This document shows positions 16,431-25,401 of a stretch of DNA of 64,000 bases, piece by piece. Within the stretch, counting starts at the first letter, position 1; each line of letters begins with the position of its first letter. The translations under genes and the position numbers were made by a program. The DNA comes from Nocardia flavorosea (GTDB lineage: Bacteria; Actinomycetota; Actinomycetes; Mycobacteriales; Mycobacteriaceae), in NCBI RefSeq assembly GCF_015477805.1, contig NZ_JADLQL010000001.1, positions 434,001 through 498,000 of the forward strand, read 5' to 3'. The notes under the pieces were generated by a model, which was not told the origin of the DNA, searched no databases, and saw only the letters and a program-made list of their open reading frames with translations.

Positions 16431-17057
16431 TCAGCGCCGGATGAGGCCGAGGTCGGTGGCCGCGGCGACGGCGGCGGTGCGGGAGTCGACGCCGAGTTTG
16501 GTGTAGATGCGGGCGAGATGGGATTTGACGGTGCCTTCGGTGAGGTGGAGGCGGTGGCCGATGGCCTGGTTGGACAGGCCGTCGGCGACCAGGGTCAGCA
16601 CCTCGGTTTCGCGCCGGGTGAGGGCGGTTCCGGGCGTGCGGAGGCGGTTCATCAGCCGGTCGGCGACGGCCGGCGCCAGTGTGGTCCGGCCGGCTGCCGC
16701 GGTGCGGACGGCGGCGGCGAGGTCCTCGGGTGGAGCGTCTTTGAGGAGGTATCCGGTGGCGCCGGCTTCGATGGCGGGCAGGGTATCGGCGTCGGAGTCG
16801 TAAGTGGTGACGATCAGTACGCGGGGTGCGCCGGGCCGGGCGGTGATGCGGGCGGTGGCTTCTGCTCCGCCCATGCCCTTTCCGAACTGCAGGTCCATGA
16901 GGACGACGTCGATATCGCCTGCGGCGGCCCGGTCGACGGCGTCCTCCGCGGTAGCGGCTTCGGCGACGACGAGCATGCCTGGTTCGGTTTCGAGTACGGC
17001 CCGTAGCCCGGCTCGTACTACGGGATGGTCGTCGGCGAGGAGGAGTCGGATGGTCAC
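16431..17057 (-). CDS. NarL/LuxR-family response regulator
   Basis: A 208-residue regulator. The receiver domain has LLADDHPVVR and the phospho-acceptor Asp55 in VVLMDLQFG, with a YLLKD Lys motif. The C-terminal LuxR HTH is LTRRETEVLTLVADGLSNQA then TEGTVKSHLARIYTKLGV. The GTG start at 17057 overlaps the histidine kinase stop as GTGA, so the two are translationally coupled partners. The probable target is the ABC exporter encoded divergently at 18447. Confidence 0.93.
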   Translation of the reverse strand: MTIRLLLADDHPVVRAGLRAVLETEPGMLVVAEAATAEDAVDRAAAGDIDVVLMDLQFGKGMGGAEATARITARPGAPRVLIVTTYDSDADTLPAIEAGATGYLLKDAPPEDLAAAVRTAAAGRTTLAPAVADRLMNRLRTPGTALTRRETEVLTLVADGLSNQAIGHRLHLTEGTVKSHLARIYTKLGVDSRTAAVAAATDLGLIRR

Positions 17058-18274
17058 GGGCGGACCTCGGGTTCGGTCGGTGGGGTGCGGGGTATCCGGG
17101 CGGCGAGTGTGGTGCCGTGGCCGGGTGCGGATTCGATGGTCAGGGAGCCGTCGAGGGCGTGCGCACGGGCGCGCATGGCGGCAAGCCCGAATCCGCCGCG
17201 GTCGGGTTCGGAGTCGGGTGCGGGTAGGTGGGCGGGGTCGAAACCGCGGCCGTTGTCGGTGATGTCGAGGGTTACGTGGTCGTCGAGGTATCCGAGGGTG
17301 ACTTCGGCGGTGGTGGCGGCGGCGTGGCGGACGGTGTTGGCGAGCGCGGATTGGGCGATGCGCAGTAGGGCGACCTCGGCGGTGGTGGCCAGTGGGCCCG
17401 GGTTGCCGGTGCGGTGGAATTTTACGTCGAGGTGGTGGCGGGCGCCGGTGGTGTCGCACAGTCGTTCCAGCGCGTCGGCCAGTGTGGTGTTTTCGAGTGC
17501 AGGCGGGGTGAGGGCGGCGACGAAGCGGCGTGCTTCGGCGAGGTTGTCCTGGGCGGTTCGGCGGGCTTGGTCGACGTGGCGGGCGGCGATGCCGGGCCGG
17601 TCGGGTAGGGCGCGTTCGGCGGCGCGCAGCAGGAGCTGGATGCTGGACAGTCCTTGGGCGAGGGTGTCGTGGATTTCGCGGGCGAGGCGCTCGCGTTCGG
17701 CGAGCATTCCGGCGGTGCGCTGGGCGTGGGCGAGGTCGGCGCGGGTGGTGGTGAGTTCTTCGATGAGGCGTCTGCGTTGTTCGCTTTCCCGGTACAGGGC
17801 TTGGTAGCCGCGGACGACGGCGACGGCGACGGCGGCGCCGAGTGCGGGGCCGATCGCCATGGCGGGGGCGAAGGAGTGCTGGTGGGCGGCGAATCCGGTG
17901 ATGGCCGCGGCGGCGGTGGCGGTGACGGCGAGGTGTCCGGCGCGGCGGGGCAGCAGGTGGAGCTGGAGGAAGTACAACGGGAAGGCGACCCATACGGCGT
18001 CCGGGGAGAGTGTCAGCAGTGCCAGCCATACGGTGCCTACGGCAGTGAGCCACCAGGCGACGGCGGGCCGGGAGCGGTGGATGCGGGGTAGGAGGGGGCC
18101 GGCGGCGTATACGAGGGCGCAGAGGGTGGCCGTGGCGACGATTGCGCCGGTATGGGGCTGGTGCTGGGTTGTCGCGCGGACGGCGGTGAGCGCGAGCAGG
18201 CCGAGGATCAGCAGGTGCAGGCACCAGGCCAGGGCGCGGGTGGTGGGGGTCGGGTCGGGTGCGGTGGTGTTCAC
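17054..18274 (-). CDS. Sensor histidine kinase (HisKA_3 / NarL partner)
   Basis: A 406-residue membrane kinase. Five or six hydrophobic helices fill residues 15-155. A coiled linker precedes the dimerisation helix LAREIHDTLAQGLSSIQ with phospho-acceptor His202. The HATPase_c domain has ALANTVRHA, DNGRGFDPA and GGFGLAAMRARA. There is no periplasmic domain, so the signal is probably sensed within the membrane, as in kinases that monitor antimicrobial stress. It is coupled to the response regulator and divergent from an ABC exporter, the common pattern for envelope-stress detoxification units. Confidence 0.92.
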   Translation of the reverse strand: MNTTAPDPTPTTRALAWCLHLLILGLLALTAVRATTQHQPHTGAIVATATLCALVYAAGPLLPRIHRSRPAVAWWLTAVGTVWLALLTLSPDAVWVAFPLYFLQLHLLPRRAGHLAVTATAAAAITGFAAHQHSFAPAMAIGPALGAAVAVAVVRGYQALYRESEQRRRLIEELTTTRADLAHAQRTAGMLAERERLAREIHDTLAQGLSSIQLLLRAAERALPDRPGIAARHVDQARRTAQDNLAEARRFVAALTPPALENTTLADALERLCDTTGARHHLDVKFHRTGNPGPLATTAEVALLRIAQSALANTVRHAAATTAEVTLGYLDDHVTLDITDNGRGFDPAHLPAPDSEPDRGGFGLAAMRARAHALDGSLTIESAPGHGTTLAARIPRTPPTEPEVRP

Positions 18275-18446
18275 GGTGCTTCCAGGCTACGGAGGTGGGC
18301 TGCCGGTTGGCCTCTGTCGAAAGTTGGAATCGCGGTGGTGTCTTCCGGTTCGTGAAGTGCCGTCTCGGGCGGGATGTGCGGAGTGGCTCGGGCGGCAAGG
18401 GTGGAGTCGTACCGTTTTCCACTGCCGGAGAGGACAGGCCGAGGTC

Positions 18447-19535
18447 GTGTTTGTTGCCTGGAGAGATCTGAGGTTCGCCAAGGGGCGTTTCGCTCTGATG
18501 GGGACTGTTATCGTGCTGATCACGCTGCTGGTCGGGTTGTTGTCCGGTCTGACGGCCGGTTTGGGCCGGCAGAACATTTCTGCGATCACGTCGCTTCCGG
18601 TGGACAGGATCGTTTTCGCCGAGCCGGGCGAGGGCCAGGATCTGTCGTATTCCGGTTCTTCGGTCACGCGCGGGCAGTGGGAGCGGTGGGCGGCGGCTCC
18701 CGGTGTGGTGGATGCCGAACCGTTGGGGATCACCACTACCCGCGCCACTGCCGGGGCCGGGAGTGTCGGTGTGTCCGTGTTCGGTGTCCGTCCCGGGTCG
18801 GGTCTGGCCCCGGCCGGTGGCGGTGTCGATGACGAGTCGGTGGTGTTGTCCACTGCGGCGGCGTCCGATCTGGGGGTGGCGGCCGGCGATTTGGTGACTG
18901 TGGCGGGTCGGCAGTTGCGGGTGACGGCGGTGCAGGGCGATGCGTATTTCAGTCATACCCCGGTGGTGTGGGCAGGCTTGGGTTTCTGGCGGGAGATCGC
19001 GCCGCCGGCGGGTCCGGGTGTGGATGTGGCGGCCTCGGTTGTCGCGGTGCGGACCACGTCGGAGGTGGATATGGCGGCTGTCGATCGAGCGGCTGGTACG
19101 CGGACTGTCACTGTCGACGAGTCGTTGTCCGCGATCGGTTCGTATACGTCGGAGAACGGTTCGCTGCAGTTGATGCGTGCTTTCCTGTTCGTGATCTCGG
19201 CGCTCGTGGTGGGGGCGTTCTTCACGGTGTGGACGGTGCAGCGCAGTGGCGATATCGCGGTGTTGAAGGCGTTGGGCGCGACCACTGCCGGGCTGCTGGT
19301 GGATGCGCTCGGTCAGGCGGTGGTGTTGCTGGTGGGCGGCACTCTGCTCGGTACGGCGCTCGCGGCGGCGCTGGGGATGGTGGTCGCGGGGTCCGCGGTG
19401 CCGTTCCACCTCGGTGTCGCCACTGTCGTTGTTCCGGCGGCGGTGATGGTTGTCGTGGGCGCTGTCGGCGCCGCGGTATCGGTCCGCCGTATCACTTCTG
19501 TCGACCCGTTGACTGCTTTGGGGAGCGCCCGATGA
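18447..19535 (+). CDS. ABC transporter permease, FtsX/MacB-like
   Basis: A 362-residue permease. The start is set at GTG 18447 (VFVAWRDLRFAKGRF), the usual opening before TM1 at about residues 18-40; upstream sequence in the same frame is shadow. A large extracytoplasmic domain covers about residues 45-235. Three TM helices follow (FLFVISALVVGAFFTVW, LLVDALGQAVVLLVGG and VVVPAAVMVVVGAVGAA). The layout is that of FtsX-type permeases that move lipids, antibiotics or peptides. It is coupled by ATGA to its ATPase. Confidence 0.88.
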   Translation: MFVAWRDLRFAKGRFALMGTVIVLITLLVGLLSGLTAGLGRQNISAITSLPVDRIVFAEPGEGQDLSYSGSSVTRGQWERWAAAPGVVDAEPLGITTTRATAGAGSVGVSVFGVRPGSGLAPAGGGVDDESVVLSTAAASDLGVAAGDLVTVAGRQLRVTAVQGDAYFSHTPVVWAGLGFWREIAPPAGPGVDVAASVVAVRTTSEVDMAAVDRAAGTRTVTVDESLSAIGSYTSENGSLQLMRAFLFVISALVVGAFFTVWTVQRSGDIAVLKALGATTAGLLVDALGQAVVLLVGGTLLGTALAAALGMVVAGSAVPFHLGVATVVVPAAVMVVVGAVGAAVSVRRITSVDPLTALGSAR

Positions 19536-20215
19536 GTTTGAACCTGATCGATATCACTCTCACGTATCCGGATGGCGAGAACCGTTTGACGGCGCTGGAC
19601 CGGGTGGATTTGGAGGTGCCGCGGGGCAGCTTGACCGCGGTGGTGGGCCCGTCGGGCTCCGGTAAGTCCAGTCTGCTCGCTGTCGCGGCCACTTTGATCA
19701 CGCCTGATTCCGGCACTGTTGTCATCGACGGCGTTTCGACGACGGGATTGCGCCGCGGTGAGCTGACCGATCTGCGGCGGAGCCGGATCGGCATCGTGTT
19801 CCAGCAGCCGAATCTCATCGCGTCATTGACCGCTGCCGAGCAGTTGCAGGTGATGGCCCATCTGGATGGCGGTAAGCCGCGTGCGGCGCGGGGGCGGGCG
19901 ATGGAGTTGCTGGATGCGGTCGGTTTGGCTGGTGTGGCCGGGCGTCGCCCGCATCAGCTTTCGGGTGGTCAGCGTCAGCGGGTGGGTATTGCGCGGGCGT
20001 TGATGAACGATCCCAGGGTGCTGCTGGTGGATGAGCCCACCAGCGCGCTCGATCACGACCGTGGTGCCGCGGTGCTGGATTTGCTCGCCCGGTTGACCCG
20101 CGAAAGGTCGAGTGCGACGGTCTTGGTCACCCATGACCGTGCCCATCTCACTGTCGCGGATCGGGTTGCCGAGGTGCGCGACGGCCGGTTGGGGTTTCCG
20201 GTTCCGGCCGGGTAG
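19532..20215 (+). CDS. ABC transporter ATP-binding protein, MacB/LolD type
   Basis: A 227-residue ATPase. Walker A is GPSGSGKSS (39-47), the Q-loop is FQQPNLIASL, the signature LSGGQRQRVGIARAL, Walker B VLLVDEPT and the H-loop VTHDR. This is the short form typical of FtsX-permease exporters. Its start overlaps the permease stop (ATGA), so the two form one transporter. The neighbouring divergent two-component system is the likely regulator. Confidence 0.93.
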   Translation: MSLNLIDITLTYPDGENRLTALDRVDLEVPRGSLTAVVGPSGSGKSSLLAVAATLITPDSGTVVIDGVSTTGLRRGELTDLRRSRIGIVFQQPNLIASLTAAEQLQVMAHLDGGKPRAARGRAMELLDAVGLAGVAGRRPHQLSGGQRQRVGIARALMNDPRVLLVDEPTSALDHDRGAAVLDLLARLTRERSSATVLVTHDRAHLTVADRVAEVRDGRLGFPVPAG

Positions 20216-20239
20216 CGACGCTACCCGGCCGGGGTGGGG

Positions 20240-22514
20240 TTACTCGGTGGCGGGGGCTCGGCGTGCGGTCCGCTGTTGGACTTGGGCGTAGAGCGCTGTC
20301 GCGGCCAGGGCGATGGTGCCGACGAACAGGTACTGCCAGGCCTGTGAGAGGCCGAGGAAGATCGTGGAGTTCTCGATCAGCTGCAGGAACAGGACGCCGA
20401 ACAGGACGCCGATGAAGCTGCCGCGGCCGCCGAAGATGGAGGCGCCGCCGAGCACTACCGCGGTGATGGAGGTGAGGGTGTAGGTGAGGCCGGCCGGGGG
20501 GTCTCCGACGCCGATCTGTGACATCAGCAGTAGTGCGCCGACGGCGGTGAGCAGGGAACTTGCGATATAGGCGAGGAGTTGGACACGGCCGACGAGGATT
20601 CCGCGGTAGTGGGCTGCGGATTCGTTGGATCCGGCGCCGCGCAGGCGCAGGCCGAGGGAACTGCGCCGGGACAGGTATTCGAGGGTGATCAGCAGGACGG
20701 CGCCGATGACGACCGCGACCGGGACGGGGCCGATCCGGGTGTTGAGGAGGTCGACGATATCGAGGGCGATGATGCCGCCGGGTGCGTCGCGCAGTACCAG
20801 GGACAGTCCTTGCAGGGCGGTGTAGGTGATCAGGGTGGCGACTACGGGACTGACTCTTGCGAACCGGATCATGGATCCGTTCAGCAGGCCGACGGTGAAG
20901 GCGAGGGCTGTCATGGCGGCGAATCCGAGGATCCACCAGCCCCATCCGTATCCTTCGACGACGAAGAAGGAGGCGACGACCACCAGCGTTCCGGCGAGTG
21001 GCCCCACGGACAGGTCGATACCGCCGGTCAGCATCACTACGAGTTGTCCGGCGGCGATGAACAGGATGGGCGCCAGCAGGGCCAGCATGCTGCCGATATT
21101 GAATTCCGACAGGAATCGTTCGCTGTGGGTGTAGCTGACGGTTGCCAGCACGATGGCGGCCAGGAGCAGCACCAGGCTCGGTGCTTGCTGGCCGGTGATG
21201 AACCGCCGGAACGCGGTGCCCGGTTTCGCCGCTGCGGTGGTGGTGGTCGGGGCTTCGGCGCGGCCGGCGGTCAGTGATGCTTCGGTGATGGCGTGTTCGG
21301 TCAGGGTGTCGCCGGTGAGTTCTTCGACGATGCGGCCGTGGGAGAACACGAGTACGCGATCGCACAGTCCGGCGAGTTCGACGTTGTCCGAGCTCGACAC
21401 GACTACGGGGGTGCCGTTTTCGGCGGTCGCCCGGAGGCGGTGGTAGATATCGGAGCGGTTGCCGACGTCGATGCCTTGGGTGGGTTCGTCGCACAGCAGT
21501 ACGCGGGGTTCGGACAGCAGGGCGCGGCCGAGGACCACTTTCTGCTGGTTGCCGCCGGACAGGTGTTCGAGGGGTGTTTCGATGGTGGCTGTTTTCACGC
21601 CGAGTGCGCCGACTTGTCGTTCGGCGAATTCGCGTTCGGCGCGGGGGGGAGACGATACCGGCGCGGGAGAGTTTTTCCGGTGCCGCGACGGAGAGGTTTT
21701 CGCGGACCGACAGGGCGGGCGCGATACCTTCGATATGGCGTTCCTGCGGCATCAGGACTATTCCGGCGGCGCGGGCGGTGCGCGGGTCGGAGAGGTCGGC
21801 GACGGTTTCGCCGATTCGCACCCGGCCGCGGGCGCCGATGGCGCCGCCGAGTGCTCTGATGAATTCGCGTTGCCCGTTGCCTTCGACGCCGGCGAGGCCG
21901 AGGATTTCCCGGCGTCGTAGTCGGGTGCCGGCGCCGGTGAGCAGGCCGGCGCTCAGGTCGTCGATATCGACGGCGACGTCGCCGGGGTCGTCTGTTCGTG
22001 GGGGGAACAGGGCGTCGATGGTCCGGCCGGCGATGAGGGTGACGATTTGTTGTTCGGTGACTTCGCCGGCTGCGAATTCGCCGCGTTTGCGGCCGTCGCG
22101 TAGCACGGTCATGCGGTCGGCGAGGGCGAATACATCGGGGAGCCGGTGGCTGATGTAGATGACGGCGACGCCGGTTCGGGCGAGGGAGCGGATGAGCCGG
22201 AAGAGGGTGTCGGTTTCGGTGGCGGCGAATGGTTCGGTGGGTTCGTCGAGGATCAGGACTCGGGGTTCGGCGGCGAGGGCGCCGCAGATTTCGATTGCCT
22301 GTTTTTCGGCGAGTCCGACGCTTCCGGCCGGTGCCGCGGGGTCGATGTTCATTCCCATCGGGGCCAGCGCTTTTTCGGCCCAGGTGTGTGCGTGGGCGAG
22401 GGCGGGGCGTAGGGCGGGTGGGACGGCGAGTATCAGGTTTTCTGCGACGGTGAGGTCGGGCAGGATCGCCGGGTGCTGGTATGCGATGGCGAGGCCTTGT
22501 TCGCGTACTGCCAT
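20240..22514 (-). pseudogene. Fused sugar ABC ATPase-permease (RbsA-RbsC-like), truncated and frameshifted
   Basis: Reading leftward, the first half is an RbsA-like ATPase beginning at its Q-loop (IAYQHPAILPDLTV); the first Walker A is gone. After VSPP a run of seven C (plus strand G 21643-21649) shifts the frame. Removing one base restores RAEREFAERQ and the rest of the second ATPase domain (LSGGNQQKVVLGRAL, LLCDEPTQGIDV). This continues without a stop into a complete RbsC-type permease (GQLVVMLTGGIDLSVGP, LGGASIFGGRGS). ATPase and permease are thus one polypeptide, unlike the usual separate rbsA and rbsC. No binding-protein gene is adjacent. It is probably non-functional. Confidence 0.8.
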
Positions 22515-22542
22515 CGGGGATCCGCCCCCCGCACCACCCGCC

Positions 22543-22665
22543 GTAGCATTCGGCCACGCGCTCATCTACGAAACGGCGATGTTCCTCGCCGCAGCGGGCC
22601 TGGCGATCATCCTCCACCGGGCTCTCGAATACTCGACACCGGAGCGGTCGTTCGTGGGAGCATGA
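22543..22665 (+). pseudogene. Possible C-terminal fragment of a membrane transporter
   Basis: Forty codons with one strong hydrophobic helix (ALIYETAMFLAAAGLAIIL) and a charged tail ending at a stop. This resembles the last helix of an MFS-type transporter. It begins just beyond the point where the sugar ABC ATPase loses its N-terminus (about 22515), so a rearrangement may have joined remnants of two genes. The evidence is weak. Confidence 0.3.
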
Positions 22666-22981
22666 CCGAGCGTGTCGGCCCGCCGAACGGCGACCAGCCC
22701 CTCCAGCGCGGTGATACCGGGCCGCAGCACGCCCTCGATACCGGCGAACTCGATCACGCGGATTCGCCGATATCGGCCTCGGCACCGCGGTGTACGACAC
22801 CGATGAAACCGAGCAGGCGCAGTGTGTGGGCGGCCCGGACAACCGTATCCAGTGGACGGCCCTCGCGATAGACCAGCCGCCGATGAGGTCGTTGGTCGAC
22901 CTGTCGGGCATCGAGCCGGCTCGCGGACAGTTTCGGACGCACCGTGGTCACGGCCGATCGAAGGGTGGTAGCGGCGTCCAT
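22566..22981 (-). other. Degenerate region downstream of LysR gene
   Basis: Two short minus-strand frames (75 codons ending at 22754, 63 codons starting at GTG 22757) overlap as GTGA and follow the LysR gene. Neither is recognised. The first contains RLVYREGRPLDTVVRAAHTL, which could be a helix of a lost protein. The second overlaps the putative transporter fragment on the other strand. I regard this as decayed sequence. Confidence 0.25.
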
Positions 22982-23898
22982 GCCGGTGTCCAGATCTCGG
23001 TGTCGGGGACGGCCGGTTGTCTGGAGTCGAGGTAGCCGCGGAGGGTGATGAGCGCGGGATGCGGATTGTCTTCGCGCCAGATCAATGACATCGGGTAGAC
23101 CGGCATCGGATCACGCAGTGGTATGCGCCGCAGGTCGTAGCGGTCCGGCCACAGATATCGTGAGCCTTCACCGATCAGGGTCGCCACATTCGACGAGTCG
23201 GCGATTTCGTCCAGCAGTGCCTCTTTTGCGAAGACAGGGCCGAGTGCGTCGATGGTGAACCCGAACGTGGTGGTCAGTTCGGCGTAGTAGTCGGCCACCT
23301 CGCCGCGCGACGGCAGGCCGGGCATCCAGATTCGGTGTCCGGCCAGTTGCCAGGGCGTGACGGCGTGGGCGTCGGCCAGCGGGTGGCGGGGGCCGACGAG
23401 CAGTTCGTGCGGTTCGTCGATCGCTTTGGCAACGCTGATCGCCTTGGGCAGATACTGGTATCGGGGGACGGCGTGGAAGGTGGCGTCGATCGTTCCCGCT
23501 TCGACCGCGGCGATCGCCCCGGTAACGTCGGCGTCGAGGGTGACGAGGTCCAGTTCTGTGCCGGGATGCATGCGGTGGAAGTCCTGCAGGAGCCCCGCCG
23601 GCGCGATCCGCCGGGCGACGATATCGACCCGTAGCGCGCGCCGGCCGGGCCGCACGGAGGCGTCGGCACGTTCCGCGGCCCGAAGCAGTTCACGCGCGTG
23701 CGGCAGGAACGCCTGGCCGTCGATGGTGAGCTGGGCGCCGCGGGCCGTGCGGGCGAACAAGCGCACATCCAGATATCTCTCCAGCGTCGCGATGCGTTTG
23801 GAGACCGCCTGCTGGGTGATCGACAACGCAGCGGCGGCCTCTTGGAACTGCCCTGCGTCCGCGGCGGCGACAAAGGTACGCACGGCGTCGAGATCCAC
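22948..23898 (-). CDS. LysR-family transcriptional regulator
   Basis: A 316-residue regulator starting at GTG 23898. The N-terminal winged HTH is AVRTFVAAADAGQFQEAAAA then LSITQQAVSKRIATLERYL. The remainder is a periplasmic-binding-protein-like effector domain with LLVGPRHPLADAHAV and PMSLIWREDNPHPAL. It is divergent from the MFS transporter at 24030, with an inverted repeat at 23915-23931, the standard LysR arrangement, so it probably controls that exporter. The inducer is unknown. Confidence 0.92.
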   Translation of the reverse strand: MDLDAVRTFVAAADAGQFQEAAAALSITQQAVSKRIATLERYLDVRLFARTARGAQLTIDGQAFLPHARELLRAAERADASVRPGRRALRVDIVARRIAPAGLLQDFHRMHPGTELDLVTLDADVTGAIAAVEAGTIDATFHAVPRYQYLPKAISVAKAIDEPHELLVGPRHPLADAHAVTPWQLAGHRIWMPGLPSRGEVADYYAELTTTFGFTIDALGPVFAKEALLDEIADSSNVATLIGEGSRYLWPDRYDLRRIPLRDPMPVYPMSLIWREDNPHPALITLRGYLDSRQPAVPDTEIWTPAWTPLPPFDRP

Positions 23899-23914
23899 AC
23901 CGCAACCCTACTGA

Positions 23915-23931
23915 CACAACAACTGGTTGTG
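23915..23931. promoter_or_regulatory. Candidate LysR binding site
   Basis: Perfect 6-bp inverted repeat CACAAC-N5-GTTGTG, 17 bp in all, just upstream of the LysR start and about 100 bp before the divergent MFS gene. Size and symmetry fit a LysR recognition box. Confidence 0.55.
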
Positions 23932-24029
23932 GCTCGCCGCCGGTTCCGTTGTTTGATTCCGTCTCCTCGGCCTTGCTTTGATCACCGCGATCAACAGCGA
24001 GTTGTCCGGAGCGGAAGGCATGGAGCTCA

Positions 24030-25310
24030 GTGCGCAGAAGATCGTTGGGTCGTCGGTTCGGGTGGCTGTGGGCGTCATATGCGGTCAGTGCCTACGGCTC
24101 CGGGCTGGGATTCGGCGCATTACCGCTGATCGCCGTACTGGTGTTGGACGCCGGCCCCGTACAGGTGTCCACGCTGTCAGCGGTAGGGCCGGCGGTGGGC
24201 GCGGCGGTCGCGTTTCCGCTCGGGCCCTGGGTGGAGTTTCGCCGCAAACGACCGGTGATGATCACGATGGACCTGGCGCGGTTCGCGATCATGATGACGA
24301 TCCCGGTCGCCTACGCCCTCGGCCGGCTCAGTTTCGTTCAGTTGCTGGTCGTCTCGGTTGTGGTTGCCGCAGCCAAGATCGCCTTCGGCGCGGCGAGCGG
24401 CGCGCATCTGAAAGCTCTCGTCCGGCAGGACGACCTACTCGTGGCCAATGCGCGATTCGAGTCGACGAACTGGAGTTCCATCGCCGTCGGGCCACCACTG
24501 GGCGGCGCGGCAATCGGCCTGTTCGGTCCGGTCATCACCGTAGTGGTCGATGCGGTGAGCTACCTGCTCTCGGCGCTGGGGCTGACGATGATTCGCGGCC
24601 GAGAAGAACGCCCGGCTCGCGTCCCCGAACGCCAGGTTCGGGCAGGTGAGTTACTCGACGGCTGGCGACATATTCTGTCCCACAGCGGCTTACGATCGTT
24701 CTATCTCAATCACCTGGTCGTCGGCGGACTGATCATGGCGACCGAACCGCTGCTGGCCGTGCTGCTGCTGCGCCAGCTCGGATTCTCACCTTGGCAGTAC
24801 GGCCTCGCCTTCGCCGCCCCCTGTCTCGGCGGGTTCATCGGCTCACGCCTTGCCGGCCGTGTCGTAGCGCGCTACGGCCGATACCGGATCCTTCGTACCG
24901 TTGGCACGCTGCGCGCAGTCTGGTTGATCGGCCTCGTCTTCGTTCAGCCCGGTGCCGCCGGCCTTGTCACAGTGATCGCTGTCGAGCTCGCGATCGTCAT
25001 CAGCATGAGCCTGTACACCCCGGTACTGGCCACCTACCGACTCGACCACACCCCCGAAGACCGCATCGCCCGCACCTTGATGGCCTGGTCGATCAGCAGC
25101 AGCGCCGCCATCGCGATCCTCAGCGCACTCGGCGGACTACTCGCCGCCGCAACCAGCCCCCGCACGGCTATCGCGGTCGCAGGACTGCTGATCCTGGCCA
25201 GCCCGCTGTTACTTCCGCGCCGCCAGGATCCGCCGCTCACATCCGACCTTGCGATCTCGACAGCGCACGCCCTGCCGCCCGCGGTGGTCGGTGCGCGCGA
25301 GGCCGAGTAA
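24030..25310 (+). CDS. MFS transporter (EntS-like exporter)
   Basis: A 426-residue transporter with about 12 hydrophobic helices and the GPWVEFRRKRPVMITMDLAR loop 2-3 motif. The sequence is closer to the enterobactin-exporter/MFS_3 group than to DHA drug pumps. The start GTG 24030 places MRRRSLGRRFGWLW, a basic cytoplasmic tail, before TM1, with GGAG upstream. It is regulated by the divergent LysR gene by inference. The substrate is unknown; small lipophilic compounds or siderophores fit the group. Confidence 0.88.
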   Translation: MRRRSLGRRFGWLWASYAVSAYGSGLGFGALPLIAVLVLDAGPVQVSTLSAVGPAVGAAVAFPLGPWVEFRRKRPVMITMDLARFAIMMTIPVAYALGRLSFVQLLVVSVVVAAAKIAFGAASGAHLKALVRQDDLLVANARFESTNWSSIAVGPPLGGAAIGLFGPVITVVVDAVSYLLSALGLTMIRGREERPARVPERQVRAGELLDGWRHILSHSGLRSFYLNHLVVGGLIMATEPLLAVLLLRQLGFSPWQYGLAFAAPCLGGFIGSRLAGRVVARYGRYRILRTVGTLRAVWLIGLVFVQPGAAGLVTVIAVELAIVISMSLYTPVLATYRLDHTPEDRIARTLMAWSISSSAAIAILSALGGLLAAATSPRTAIAVAGLLILASPLLLPRRQDPPLTSDLAISTAHALPPAVVGAREAE

Positions 25311-25401
25311 CCGCCATCCATCAGCAACCACGGCTGGGGCGCCCGTGCAGGTGGTCGCTTGCCGGCGGGCTCGATTCCGTGCGACGCGTAGCGCCTCTGC
25401 G

